A stretch of DNA of 60,000 nucleotides, from contig NC_134030.1 of the NCBI RefSeq assembly GCF_964204645.1, positions 22,327,210 through 22,387,209 of the forward strand, read 5' to 3'. The translations under genes were made by a program, and so were the position numbers. Of this stretch, positions 19,299 through 30,856 are shown in pieces (within the stretch, counting starts at the first letter, position 1; each line of letters starts with the position of its first letter). Source of the stretch: Tubulanus polymorphus. Lineage: Eukaryota > Nemertea > Palaeonemertea > Tubulaniformes > Tubulanidae. The notes beneath the pieces are model-generated. The model was given only the letters and a program-made list of their open reading frames with translations. It made no database searches and was not told the origin of the DNA.

Positions 19299-19882
19299 TG
19301 TTTGGATACCATAAAAGTTTCGATACTTCGCTCTTCTTACACGTCTCATGTATATATGTGTTCATATAGAAACGCTATCATCGAATTTGAATTTTACGAC
19401 AGATAAAAGACTATGCATACAGTTTTATGATAATGACCCAAATAAACAAGATGATAAAAAATAGGCAAATATAGGCCTACACTTCCTAAAAAAAGATAAA
19501 AAGGCATCCATAGCCTACTTTTCCGAATGTGGTGTGACTCATTATCGGATTTCGGTAAAAGTGCAGATCCGCACCTCTCGTGATTGACGCAATCTACTGA
19601 ATGACAGAATCCAGGCTTAAAATCTTTTTAGTGAAGATTTAAGATTAACCAATGTAGGGTTTTCAAGGGAAAATTTTCCAAACACTATACAAACAATTTA
19701 AAAGGCCTAGATGAAAGAAGGGTTTAATATAAGATCATAGCAATTTACAGAACTAAAATCGGTCTAACAATCAAAAATAAATAGACTTTAGTAGTCGACT
19801 AAAAGTCTATTTATTTTTGATTGTCCACGATCTTTTTGGGATATTTCGCTTAATTTTGGGTGTGCATACCTCAAATAGGTCT
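19299..19882. other. Short non-coding stretch
   Basis: No supported gene. A near-perfect inverted repeat (AAAATAAATAGACTTTTAG type words) is at about 19771-19825. Confidence 0.4.
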
Positions 19883-20485
19883 TAATCGAATCAGTAGAGT
19901 TGTGCAGTCCAGATAAATCATCGTTTTTGTATCCATTTTACACTGTTTAGAAGGATTGATGAATATTCTCGAAAGTTGAGGTTTAAATCGGCGAGAAAGA
20001 CCACCATTTTGTTCGTTTTTGCTTATTTCTTTATGCAAATGAGGCATTGCACACATGCGCAATGAGGCGAGGATGCGTCAATTATATCATGGGGGATGTA
20101 GCAGCTTCTTGTCTCCAAGAGACCAATCAACGACTCACAATATTACTCTAGAAAGCCGTTTTAGTGAATAAAGATGGCTTTGTCAAAGGTATCAGTTGTT
20201 TGGCAATGATTTAGGCCTATGATAGCGCAACCATTATGGCCGTACCCACGTAGTGAAACACGTGCGAGCAACGTACTCTCCCCATAAAAAAATAAGCTTA
20301 CCCAGATCACATGGTACACACTGCTCATTTGCATAAGAAGTAAACAAACTGGAACATAATGGCGGTCTCTCGCCGATTTAAAGCTCAACTTTCGAGAATA
20401 TTCATCAATCCTTCCACTTGGTACAAAATGGATATAAAAACGATCATTTATCTGGACTGCACAACTCTACTGATTTGATTCACAG
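19883..20485. repeat. Inverted-repeat element with ~150-bp arms
   Basis: The left arm (about 19883-20020, e.g. CAGTCCAGATAAATCATCG, AATATTCTCGAAAGTTGAG) recurs inverted at about 20370-20485. The middle has unrelated sequence. This is MITE-like; target duplication not resolved. Confidence 0.7.
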
Positions 20486-23400
20486 GGACTTGTCACAATT
20501 GATAGTGAATGAATAAAACCAATATCAATGACCAGGTCCACTATCCCTGTATAATATAAAAACAAGGGTGGCAACTAATCGTCTATCTGACAATGACTTC
20601 TCCACTTCAATCGACTGTAATTCCAAAAATTCTCAACCGATTCACATGAAATAAGCTTTAATACAACCTAGAAGACTTTTTGCTTCGAACGAGCCTTCAA
20701 CCACCACTCTCCGACAATTATCCCACAACGTAATCACCTTTTTTGACGAGAGATAGCTCAAAATGGAGGTCGACCGATTCTATGGTGGACAGCAAAATGG
20801 TCGTTTTTTCACTTCAAACGATGATTTCTATGTGAGATCTTAGAGAAAACCCCAACAAACCATACATTTTTTTAAACTACGCGGTCATAACTGTACGCTA
20901 ATCTCATTTATTTGTATAATCCACGAGATGGGTGAGCTCACAAGCTAAAAATCGAAAATGAGGACGAACACGGCGTTCAATTTGTCATCAACTGGGCGGG
21001 GTCAGGTATCACTCCCGAACTCGCTTCCACCAGCCCCCTGGCCTCACGAAGCGTGATTGGCGCTGTTGCGCATGACGTCATATATCGATTTGCGAAATAC
21101 TTCCTTGTTCAGTTAAACGTTCGCTGATTGGTCAATTTAACGGGAAAACCAATGGAAGCCTAAAGTCGTTTGTTACAAGTGCTGTGATTGGTACGACTTG
21201 ATTCTGGTCGGCTAGTAACGACTCTAACGACTCGTGAGGTCAAGGGGTTCGGCGAACAGCTTTAGCGTAGTGGGTTCGAATCCCTTGACGGGTGAAGATG
21301 AGTATGGCCCAATATCGTTGTGTCCGGTCCAGGTGTCCATTATCCAAAAGAAATATATTTCTGGTTTGAATAAAATGTTGCCTATGTTGGTTTTCATATA
21401 ATTGACGATGACTGTACGAGTCACCGTATTATACGCAGTAAATATTGAAAAAACGGTGGCGCTAGCGGACGGACACCCGTACTGTAAATAATTCATATCT
21501 CGTATGTCATATGTCGTATCTCGTATGTTGCATCTCATATCTCGTATGTTATATCTCATATCTCGTATGTCCTCTGAGGTCTTCCATAGAAAACACGAAG
21601 ATTTAAAATATAAGTTGGAAAACTATCAAAAATAAAAACTGTCGTTTCGGTTTGAAAGTTTTATATAAATCCCTGTAGGTCACCTGGTCTATCATGCCAC
21701 ATGTATGCAATACAGAGAAAATGGCGGCCAATGGCAAAATTGGTGGAGAAATTAATCAATTTCTCAAAATAATGTTGATTAATCGCTCGTAACATACATA
21801 AAATTGGATTATTTCAAAAGGTACCTGTGTTAGTTCGAGATTTAAGCCATTAATTGTGGACTGAAGTGAATAGAAAATATATTTTTGAAGTGTTACTTTT
21901 TTTCAACCGTGTTTTGGCCCTTGTCATCCCTAACGTTGGGTCGACCTAATAATTAGGTATTTGGGTTATGTATTATGGTGGATTTCCCAGTTCATTACGT
22001 GACGTCACCTAGATGCTTTTGGATGGGTTCGAATCCCACAAGAACTATCACTTTGTATTGCCAATACACAACATTTTATCATCACAATTCATCCACGTCT
22101 GTTTCTGTTTTGATATTGCGAGTCTCAATGTTATAATAATTTCTTTTTATCGAAATGAGATAAATGCCTGTTTTCTAGAAATACTTTCTTAATTATGCTC
22201 CATAAGATTCCTTTTACGAATATTGCCGATTGTGCTTCATAGATTCAATTAAGTCATACAACATTTTTGATACAAATCTTTATTTTGTCTTTCAAATTAG
22301 ACAGAGTTTACTACATCAATTATTAAGAATTATGGAAGTGCCTTTTTAATTAGCCTACTGCGCCTCGCGGAGCATGGACTTTCTCACGATTTGGAGGCGA
22401 AGGGAAATGTAATGAAAAATTTCAAAACATAATTCATAATAAGCATTTCAAAATGGAAGAACAAGATGTTTATATTATTTGAGTGTTTTCCACATAAACC
22501 TCTGAAGAACTGCAGAAAAAGGATCGAGTGGGAATTATAATTAATTTGCATGTCACGAGATTGATGAAGGTTACTAAAGATTAAGACGGGCATAACCAAA
22601 AAATATTTTTCGTTGAAAAATCATCATGAAATTTATGATTTTTGTAGAATTCTGTCTGGGAGGTGGAATCAGTACTCCTTTCGTTATTTAAAAAAATGCC
22701 TCATACCGGGAGGTGCCCCTGATACAGAAAACCGGCATGGATCTGTGCTTTTAGAAATCATATTTTGTTAAATTGACATTCAAAAGATAATCCAATTATG
22801 TAGGTACTCTGAATTTGATGAAAAACAATCTTCAATCCCACAGGAAGTTAATTATCCATCGGTGTTGAAACGTTGTCAAAATTTTATACATAGCCCAAGC
22901 CAAGGATGTAGATTTTGATATTTCGGATACAATTTCTTTTTTGTATAAGTAAATTATGATTGAGAAAAAAACTGAATTTTACATGTAGTATTTTCATTTG
23001 TATGTACTCTTATGAAATTGTACAAAACAGCTAACTAATATTGCCTAGCTATCAAAATCCAGTTTGATTCTGATTCTGCAAAATTTGAATTAATTTTCTT
23101 TTCCGGCTCAATCGGCATATCCGACGAGCTTTCAGACATTTTAACAGTTAAAAAATATAAAGAGGATCCCACAATTATAAGGAAAATATTAAGTCCATTA
23201 TATGTTAATAATGTTTCCTTGAGCAGTAGTTTATTCGACGCTTTGACTATCCTAATACAGTACTCTTCAGTCTAGTTAGTTACCGAATCGTTGGTGGTAA
23301 GCTTTTTATTATCGGATGGGCTTATACCAACTGTTATCCATGTGGTTTGTGAAAGTATCCGATCGTGAAACTAAACCACAGTCAGGTTACTGACTATCTT

Positions 23401-24034
23401 CAGTCAAGTTCGTTATCCGCTGCTAGTGACGTCATACATGGATGATGTCATTATATAGACACGCCTTGATGGCTTAGTGACACCGTATTCTGAGGTATGG
23501 AAACGTAAAGCTCGACCCTAACGTTGGTATCCGATTATAAAAAGCTTCGCTTCTCAGGTTTCCAACAACATCGGGCAAATTATCCGATGATATAACAACC
23601 GCTGCAGCGTGCGTCCTATGCGTGACAACATGTCCGGTTCCAGCAGTTGACCATTCTTGCAAAGTCATTACAGCCATTACTTATCGAAACCTAGGCACAA
23701 GATTTTAAATCTGCAGTGCCGGTCAGATCTTGCCAACGGGTTCTCCACCATTTGTAGTGACTAGCATTTTCAGTGCGCTAAGGAACTACTAGCTCCAAAT
23801 AAATCCAAAGTCGTCAATGTTTCATCTTGATAAAATATATTTCATTCAAATGCGAAACAACTGCTCAGTACAAACTGCAAACTAAAAGTTTGTGTAATGT
23901 GTCTTATTCTATCTCAATTATCTCTTAAATATATTCATAGTAACAAAAACTTAGGTATGAAAAACAAAGGTGACAGACAGTGAGCTGACGATTTGAGCGC
24001 CAACATGGCATAAACAAAGACAGTGAGGACATAA
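20486..24034. other. Intergenic stretch without recognised genes
   Basis: No supported coding region. A tRNA box B-like GGTTCGAATCC at about 21271-21281 and another at about 22026-22036 hint at SINE remnants. Reiterated (C)TCGTATGT words are at 21495-21570. Confidence 0.35.
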
Positions 24035-24342
24035 AGGTGGGCGTAGGTCGGCCTTGCGACTCACTGCGACGCGATTCACTGCGACCGCCAGCGACGATCG
24101 CGTCACAACGACTCACCGACCTACGCTACCTTGCGACTGCCAGCGACGGGTTGCGACTGCCAGCGACGCCAGTCGCAATGAGTCGCACATGTTCTACTTT
24201 CTGCGACGTGACGCGACCGATCTGCGCGCTGTTGCGACTGGCAGCAACTAGTCGCACACAGTCGCTGACAACCGACTTGCGCGGCCACTTGTGACGCAAC
24301 ACGACGATCGCGTCGCGGCGCAAGGCCGACCTACGCCCGGCT
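24035..24342. mobile_element. MITE of ~308 bp with AGTCGC-rich interior
   Basis: Ends match as inverted repeats over GGGCGTAGGTCGGCCTTGCG. The interior is built of GCGACT, CAGCGACG and AGTCGC words, and is far GC-richer than its surroundings. Flanking TAA and TAT are compatible with a 3-bp target duplication with one change. ORFs inside are by-products of the repeat. Confidence 0.75.
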
Positions 24343-26389
24343 TATGACTAATTATTTTACAAACACGACTAACAAATATATTTCTACACATGACAACACA
24401 AGTTGCTATAACTGGACTGACCGCTGTGAGGGACGATGGAATGAATTGTGATGATGCCGAAAATATTGGAAACAAAATCCAGATTCAAATGGACAACCAG
24501 AGTTTCAATGATGCTAAAATAAAGCGCACATTTAAGTCAAAACCCTAGAGGACTTGAAGCTGCGATATGACGTAATTTTGATGTCATAAATGCAATATGA
24601 CGCCATTGTGATGTCATGTGTGTGTTTAAGAACATTTTTGGATCCTCCAATAGTGGTTTTATATGAGTGAATAATACATTTCATGGGCTTGAAATGAATA
24701 TTTTTTGAGTTATTTCATGCTGATTGTGAGCAGGGGGTCAAAAATTTTAACGCCATCCCCCCACAAAATTCTTTTTCCCCAAGCCGGATTTTTGCTGTGA
24801 ATTTTTGGGGAGGTCTACACATCACCCTGATTCGGAAAAACCATAGTTTGCGTACTGTCTAATTTTTTCCCGCAAATTTTCCAATTCTACCAGGCTAAAA
24901 TAGGGTTGGAAGATTAACTCTAAATACGTTAATCATGCCGACCTGTTTCAGTCGTTGTCATCTGAAACCTTTGACAGGTTTGAAAGTCCGGAGAGACAAG
25001 AAGAGTTGCTCTAAATTGCGTATCGTAGTTTATTTCCAACTTCGAACTCCAGGCGGTGTATGCTTGCTTGTAGCTAAGAGATATATTCTTCAACTCACTA
25101 CCTCAGCTATAACGCTCAGCACATTGATTAGAGTGTTTATCAATGATAAGTAGTCGAATTCGAGTGAAGACACATTTTTTGTTAAAAGAAAGTGGATGAA
25201 TCATAATCACGACGATTACAATAGTGTTTTCTGTGAAACAACAGAAAACCCTAATAACCCCAGAAACTGTATCTCAAGCCCATCGGCTGTGGATTTTTAT
25301 GTATTTGTGTATTTGCAGAAACATACAATAATATATCAAGAAAATGTGCCACGGCCAAACATAGAAAAAATCTAGTCAATTTACAAAATACAATGTTATA
25401 TGTGTTACACATTTTTGTGGCCGGGACAGATTTCAACAACAACAACAACAAATGTCGTACTTGTTTCTCTTTGCGTCTCTTTGTTTTATTCGCTATCTTT
25501 TAGTTATGGATGATTTAATACAAAAACAGATAATACATTCCTGAGCAATATATTTCGAAAAACACAGAAGGCGACATCTGCTCACATTCCACAGTAACTA
25601 AGTATCCTATACAAAATACTGATTCTTGAATTGAAGCGATACAAAAATGGCAGCTCTTAAAAATTACGTACATATTAAGAAATATTATATGATAAAATAC
25701 AACATGACGCAGCGCACGATTCTATTATAGCATGCTTCGTGAAAAATAATTTAAAAAATTTGTAAAAAATGAACGAAAAGTAAACTTGAATGAAATGTAT
25801 GTCATCAGATATCTGAACTCATTATATGTATTTTAATTGTTTAAAGCCTCATGAAAAATAAATGATGTCATTAAAATTGAAAGCTTAATGTTTTTATTAA
25901 CATTATGAGTAGTTAGTTTCATCTCAAATTCTCATAAATTCATCTCTAATTCTCATAACTCTCCCTTGGCCTTTTTTTCCGTGGCCATTTTTTCCTTGGC
26001 CATTTTTTCCTTGGCCATTTTCCGTTCACCCACGATTGCCACGTATCATCAGCAAGAATCAAGTAAAGTTATATAATTATCCTATTAACCTGTCAAGGCA
26101 ACTCAAATTAAGCAAACAGGAATTAATACATTATAAAAATATGAATGATATAAACACATTTGACCTATGAATCTGATAGTTTTATCTGATAGTTTGAAGT
26201 TTACCTTCAGCTTCTGAGATCAAACACAATTTCGACACAGTCCTTACTGTGTCTATCGATCTCCAATTTATAAGTTGAGAGCCCTTTTCTATATTTTCCT
26301 TCATTACTATAACATATGCATCAACTAGGTTTAATTTCCTCAAACGAGCCATTACCTCGTTGAGCCGCACTCGAAACATATCTAAAGTA
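24343..26389. other. Intergenic stretch without recognised genes
   Basis: Nothing supported as a gene. A short repeat of CCTTGGCCATTTTTT is at about 25973-26022. A minus-strand ORF at 26182-26379 abuts the foldback element but has no recognisable domain. Confidence 0.35.
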
Positions 26390-27722
26390 CGGTATACGGG
26401 AAAATGCCACCAGTAAAAATGACAGTTTTTGTTAAGTAGGAAAAAATGCTACCAGGAAGAAATACCGCTATTAAGATACTAAAATAAGTTGACTGCATTA
26501 ATTGTCAGTCATTTTATCAATGATCCCTTTCTATTCAATTTCCAACTGACAATTGTATTTGGCTGTAATTCAGTACCCCTAAGTTTCTCCACTTTAAAAT
26601 CTTTAGTTTGTGGCTGATTCTATGTTGCTTATAACCCTAGCTAGCTTACGAGTATTAACTATTAACCTTAATACTCCCTTACTCTGCTTGTTCATTACTG
26701 CTTTTATACTGCATATTACCCCGCCCTTGTTTATATAACGATGAAAATAGAAATACTAAGTGCTGCATGTATCACTCTATTCTTAGTTAAAATTGAATTC
26801 ATAATCAGTAGTAAAGTATCAGTTATATTTCGAACGTGTATAACATCTGGATAGAAAAATTCTGAAAATAAGCATTTCATTATCATTATTAGTTCATTTT
26901 GAAGTGTTGAAAAATCATTGATGGCATCTTTTTCCAACAGTGATTTCCAAATTTAAAAAAAATGTCCCGGAAAATATGTTGCCAGAAAAAATGCCCCAGG
27001 GAAAGAATATCCCCAGAAAAATGTCCCATAAGGTAGAAAAAAATGTCTCAGTCTATCATTACTATTTCATACAATTTCACATCAAAATAACACGAGAGAA
27101 CCAACTTGGTAATTGCGTAAAAATGATACCAGTGAAAATTATAGTAGGCAAAAATACTACCAATGATTTTTTGTATCCAGATTATATACACATTAGATTA
27201 AAATGATTATTTGATAATTAATTAATGTACATGGTATTTTCATTTTTATAATTATATTAACAAGGGGGTAACATGCAGTATAAAAGCAGTTTATACCCCC
27301 TAGTTAACTCTGCTTGAAATTTGCTTAGTTTTTAACTGCTTTTATACTGCATGTTACCCCCTTGTTAATATAAAAAGGTACTTATATCTACTATTGTACC
27401 TTAATACCCCTTAGTTTTACTCTGCTTGAAATTTGCTTAGTTTTTAAGGTTCAATAGTAAATATAAGTACAAGCCAGGGTTAACATAAAACACGAAAATA
27501 AGCTACAAACTAAAGAAATTTAAAAGGGGGAACTTCAGAAGTACTGAATTACAACCAAATACAGTACTTGGTTGGTAATAGAAAAAAGGACATTGATAAA
27601 ATGGCTGAATTAATGCAGTCAACTTAAATCTATGTATGTAAATAAATTAATTTTTTCCTGGTGGCATTTTTTCCTTCTCATACAAGAAAATGTCGTTTTT
27701 ACCGGTGGCATTTTCTGTATAC
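26390..27722. mobile_element. Foldback element with long modular inverted arms
   Basis: GTATACGGGAAAATGCC at the left end matches GGCATTTTCTGTATAC at the right, and the match continues inward imperfectly for well over 100 bases. The arms and centre reuse AAAATG(T/C)C(A)CCAGG-type words (for example near 26940-27050). There is a second internal inverted pair around GGGGGTAACATGCAGTATAA (27267-27360). No transposase is seen, so it would be non-autonomous. Confidence 0.7.
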
Positions 27723-28188
27723 CCCATCGAACATCCTCATCAAACAGCACTCCCCTCCTGGCCACTACCATTACCTGCATTAATCCTACTAGACTCGGGG
27801 TTCACTCTTTCGCCCCGCAAATGGTTCATTTCCCCTCCACGACAACCTACAAATAAAAACAAATCATAAAATACAATTGTCCGATTGTGATATAATTGTG
27901 TTTGGATAACTGTCTGCTCTGCTTTGAATATTGCTCTGCTTTTTTTAATAATCTTGCTGTTGTATTATATGAGTACCCTTACAGTTTTCTCTGCTTTAAA
28001 TGACGTGTCAAGTGCGTGTCACGTGTCAAACTGTTTTATGTTGTTTGTATTACATCTGATTACTTAATTTGTCTCTTTGTTCTGGGTCGTAAATACCTCA
28101 CAATTTTTTCATAACACTAGTATTCTTGAAGTTTAGGATAAACTCCAAACGATGAATAAACTATTAGCTCGAGGAATACAATTTTTCT

Positions 28189-28778
28189 AAAGATGACTAT
28201 TAGGATATAGTTGAAACGTTGAATAAACTACACTAGCTCAAGGAATACAGTATTCCTGAAGATGACTATTAGGATATAGTCGAAACGTTGAATAAACTAC
28301 ACTAGCTCAAGGGATACAGTATTCCTGAAGATGGCTATCAGGATAAAGTCGAAACGTTGAATAAACTACACTAGCTCAAGGAATACAGTATTCCTGTAGA
28401 TGACTATTAGGATATAGTCAAAACGTTGAATAAACTACACTAGCTCAAGGAATACAGTATTCCTGAAGATGACTATTAGGATAAAGTCGACACGTTGAAT
28501 AAACTACACTAGCTCAAGGAATACAGTATTCCTGAAGATGACTATTAGGATATAGTCGAAACGTTGGATAAACTACACTAGCTCAAGGAATACAGTATTC
28601 CTGAAGATGACTATTAGGATATAGTCGACACGTTGAATAAACTACACTAGCTCAGGGAATACAGTATTCCTGAAGATGACTATTAGGATATAGTCGAAAC
28701 GTTGAATAAACTACACTAGCTCAAGGAATACAGTATTCCTGAAGATGACTATTAGGATATAGTCGAAACGTTATTGCC
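28189..28778 (+). repeat. 69-bp tandem repeat with hammerhead-like core
   Basis: About 8.5 units of 69 bp; complete units are in register from 28258 to 28741. Each has CTGAAGA, a stem GACTAT/ATAGTC with a TAGG loop, and then CGAAACGTTG, the order of a hammerhead core, plus a palindrome GGAATACAGTATTCC. It resembles repeats linked to Penelope-like elements. Catalytic competence is uncertain because stem III is not obvious. Confidence 0.75.
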
Positions 28779-30318
28779 ACCATAGACTACCGCCCCCTAG
28801 CTCTTTGGAGACAGGGAACCAGTCTTCAATTCAATTCAGAATTTATTTTACAGAAAAGCGGTTTTTAAGTTTTAGATATTCAAACTGAAAAATATAAATG
28901 TTCATACAGAGATTTTACAAATGGCCGCTAACGCAAGCACCCAATGAAAGTAAAAGAAAATAAAAAGAATTTTTTAAAAACGTGAAAGTAAATATTTTTT
29001 GTGAAATTTTATTTGTGTCAATAAAGAATGAATTGAATTGTCAGCAGCACTATGCCGCGCATGAATACCAATTTCAAGAATGATCACGCACGCTCAACCA
29101 AGGTTGGTATGCGCTGCTAAAATAACAAAAACGATTTAAAAAAATCATAAAACAATGAAAACGACAACCGTAATAGCCAATATACGAAAGCAACCTAGAT
29201 TTTATTACTGCATTAAATGTGTGTAAATATCAGAGCCCAAGAACGTTTCTAACGAAAGTTATAGACTCCCCAAGCAACTTATCAATCCGTGTGATAGCAA
29301 TATGGGCTTGCAAGCATGCAAGCCCATGATAAAATGCGCGCCATTTTGTTTTGGGTTTCACATTAGGCTTTCCCATTGGGCTTTCCCAATGACATCAGAA
29401 ACGCCGAAATTCCCGGAATGTCCTGTATATCCCACAAACAGCCAATCACATTCATTGTAGCTCAGGTTACAAGGTCAACTCAAATAAATAGAAGCGAGGA
29501 AATTTAGGGGGTTTATAAAGTGAGGGCCTGTAGGTCGAAAAGTACATTGAGATCAGTCGAACTAAAAACGGCAACACTTCCAGGAAGGATTGAACTTTTA
29601 TATATTTCAATTCCACGCATGCAAATTGCCATATGTAAAAACGTGCCATTACTTAGTGCTAAAAAGCAGGGTTTCACGTGTTTTTCAAGAATAAGTCCCC
29701 TGAAAATATCTCGATCATGAAATTTTTGTGGCCTCGAGAACTCATTAAGCCAAACCATGACACCAAAAATCAACACTATTGGTTCAACAGCCAGTGTTTA
29801 TGCCTTGTTGACACACCGGTACTCTATTCATTTTCAATGAAAACTGCTTCATCAGACCGTTTGCATATGCTACGGTTCGCCAAAAATGTACAAACGTTTA
29901 TTAATACTCAACCCAACGTTGAATTCAATTTCAAGCACTCTTTCACCATTATCGAGGGTTGACTGTACATGTTTATAGAGGGAGAGTAGATAATTTTGGA
30001 TGGATCCTCTAATCTCTCCAGCCTTTTCATTTTAAGCATTATGTAAATGAATTATTACAGAACTTATAATTTCCACATCTACACGGTTCATCATTAGGTC
30101 AATTGTAAATAACGTAGATTCTGCAGTTGTTTATTACAAGTTTGGCGACAAAAACAGTTAATTTGGCAGGATTAATCATCAATGTTTTCAATGTTAATAC
30201 AACTTACAGCAATTACATGTACACGGCCCACTTCTCAACAGCACTGCAAATAGAAAATAATACAACAGTTTATTCTACAGTTACTGTGAATATTAATCTT
30301 TGTCAATTTCAAAGAAGG
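28779..30318. other. Intergenic stretch; retroelement-like tail
   Basis: AATTCAATTC near 28830 and CAATAAAGAATGAATTGAATTG-like sequence near 29020-29040 form opposed ends of a possible SINE/LINE tail. A palindromic GGGCTTGCAAGCATGCAAGCCC is at about 29306-29327. No supported gene. Confidence 0.4.
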
Positions 30319-30383
30319 TTATTTTATAAAACAGTGACACACTTCGTTATCAGGTTCATCGGCAGCAGGTAATTTGCAAGTCA
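30319..30383 (-). CDS. Receptor locus 2: last exon, end of Cys-rich tail
   Basis: A 65-base terminal exon (acceptor TTTTTAG before 30383). It encodes TCKLPAADEPDNEVCHCFIK and the stop at 30321-30319, entered in phase 1 from the exon at 30465. The whole cytoplasmic tail is about 55 residues with nine Cys and no tyrosine motif, very different from the locus 3 tail. Confidence 0.75.
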
Positions 30384-30464
30384 CTAAAAACAAACAAACA
30401 AATTATTCTAATTTGCGATAATCCTTTCTATGATTCTACGATGGTATTTTCCTATGACACTTAC

Positions 30465-30530
30465 AGCAACAACAAACACATAGTTCATTGTCCGACGAGT
30501 TTTCTTGATCATTAGGTTTTCTGCACCGCA
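30465..30530 (-). CDS. Receptor locus 2: cytoplasmic exon
   Basis: A 66-base exon (22 codons, phase 1-1), acceptor TTGACAG and donor GTAAGT. It encodes RCRKPNDQENSSDNELCVCCC: a short basic start, an acidic Ser/Asn/Asp middle and a cysteine cluster. It continues the tail begun after the membrane exon. Confidence 0.75.
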
Positions 30531-30615
30531 CTGTCAATTAGAAATAACACAGTATGTTATTTCTGCAGTTTATTAGGGTTTTCAGAAATTAACGATGGTT
30601 TTATGTAAAACTTAC

Positions 30616-30717
30616 AGCAGCCACGACGCCACATTATAAACAGTATTATCGGAATCAGTAATATCAGTATACCGATTACAGCACCAGCCACTATTCCTCC
30701 ATTCCATCCATCTGGAA
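30616..30717 (-). CDS. Receptor locus 2: transmembrane exon
   Basis: A 102-base exon (34 codons, phase 1-1), acceptor ATTTCAG and donor GTAAGT (30615-30610). It encodes PDGWNGG, then a 23-residue hydrophobic helix (IVAGAVIGILILLIPIILFIMW) and the stop-transfer RRGC. This fits a type I receptor with the Ig exons upstream (higher coordinates). Confidence 0.85.
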
Positions 30718-30856
30718 CTGAAATTCAAACTAATCAGCAATTTTTATTAAATCATATATAAAACCTAGAAATAGTTCCATTGTAACAATTGATTAACATT
30801 GAGTAAGTCCACACCAAAGAAAACCCTGTTTCTCGGGCCTGACCGCCACAGTATTT

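Noticed and set aside
24037-24323. Overlapping ORFs in the GC-rich 24-kb block
   Set aside because: They fall inside a MITE made of AGTCGC words and are open on both strands.
26182-26379. 65-codon minus-strand ORF ending at the foldback element
   Set aside because: It looks protein-like, but no splice sites, domain or continuation across the element could be confirmed.
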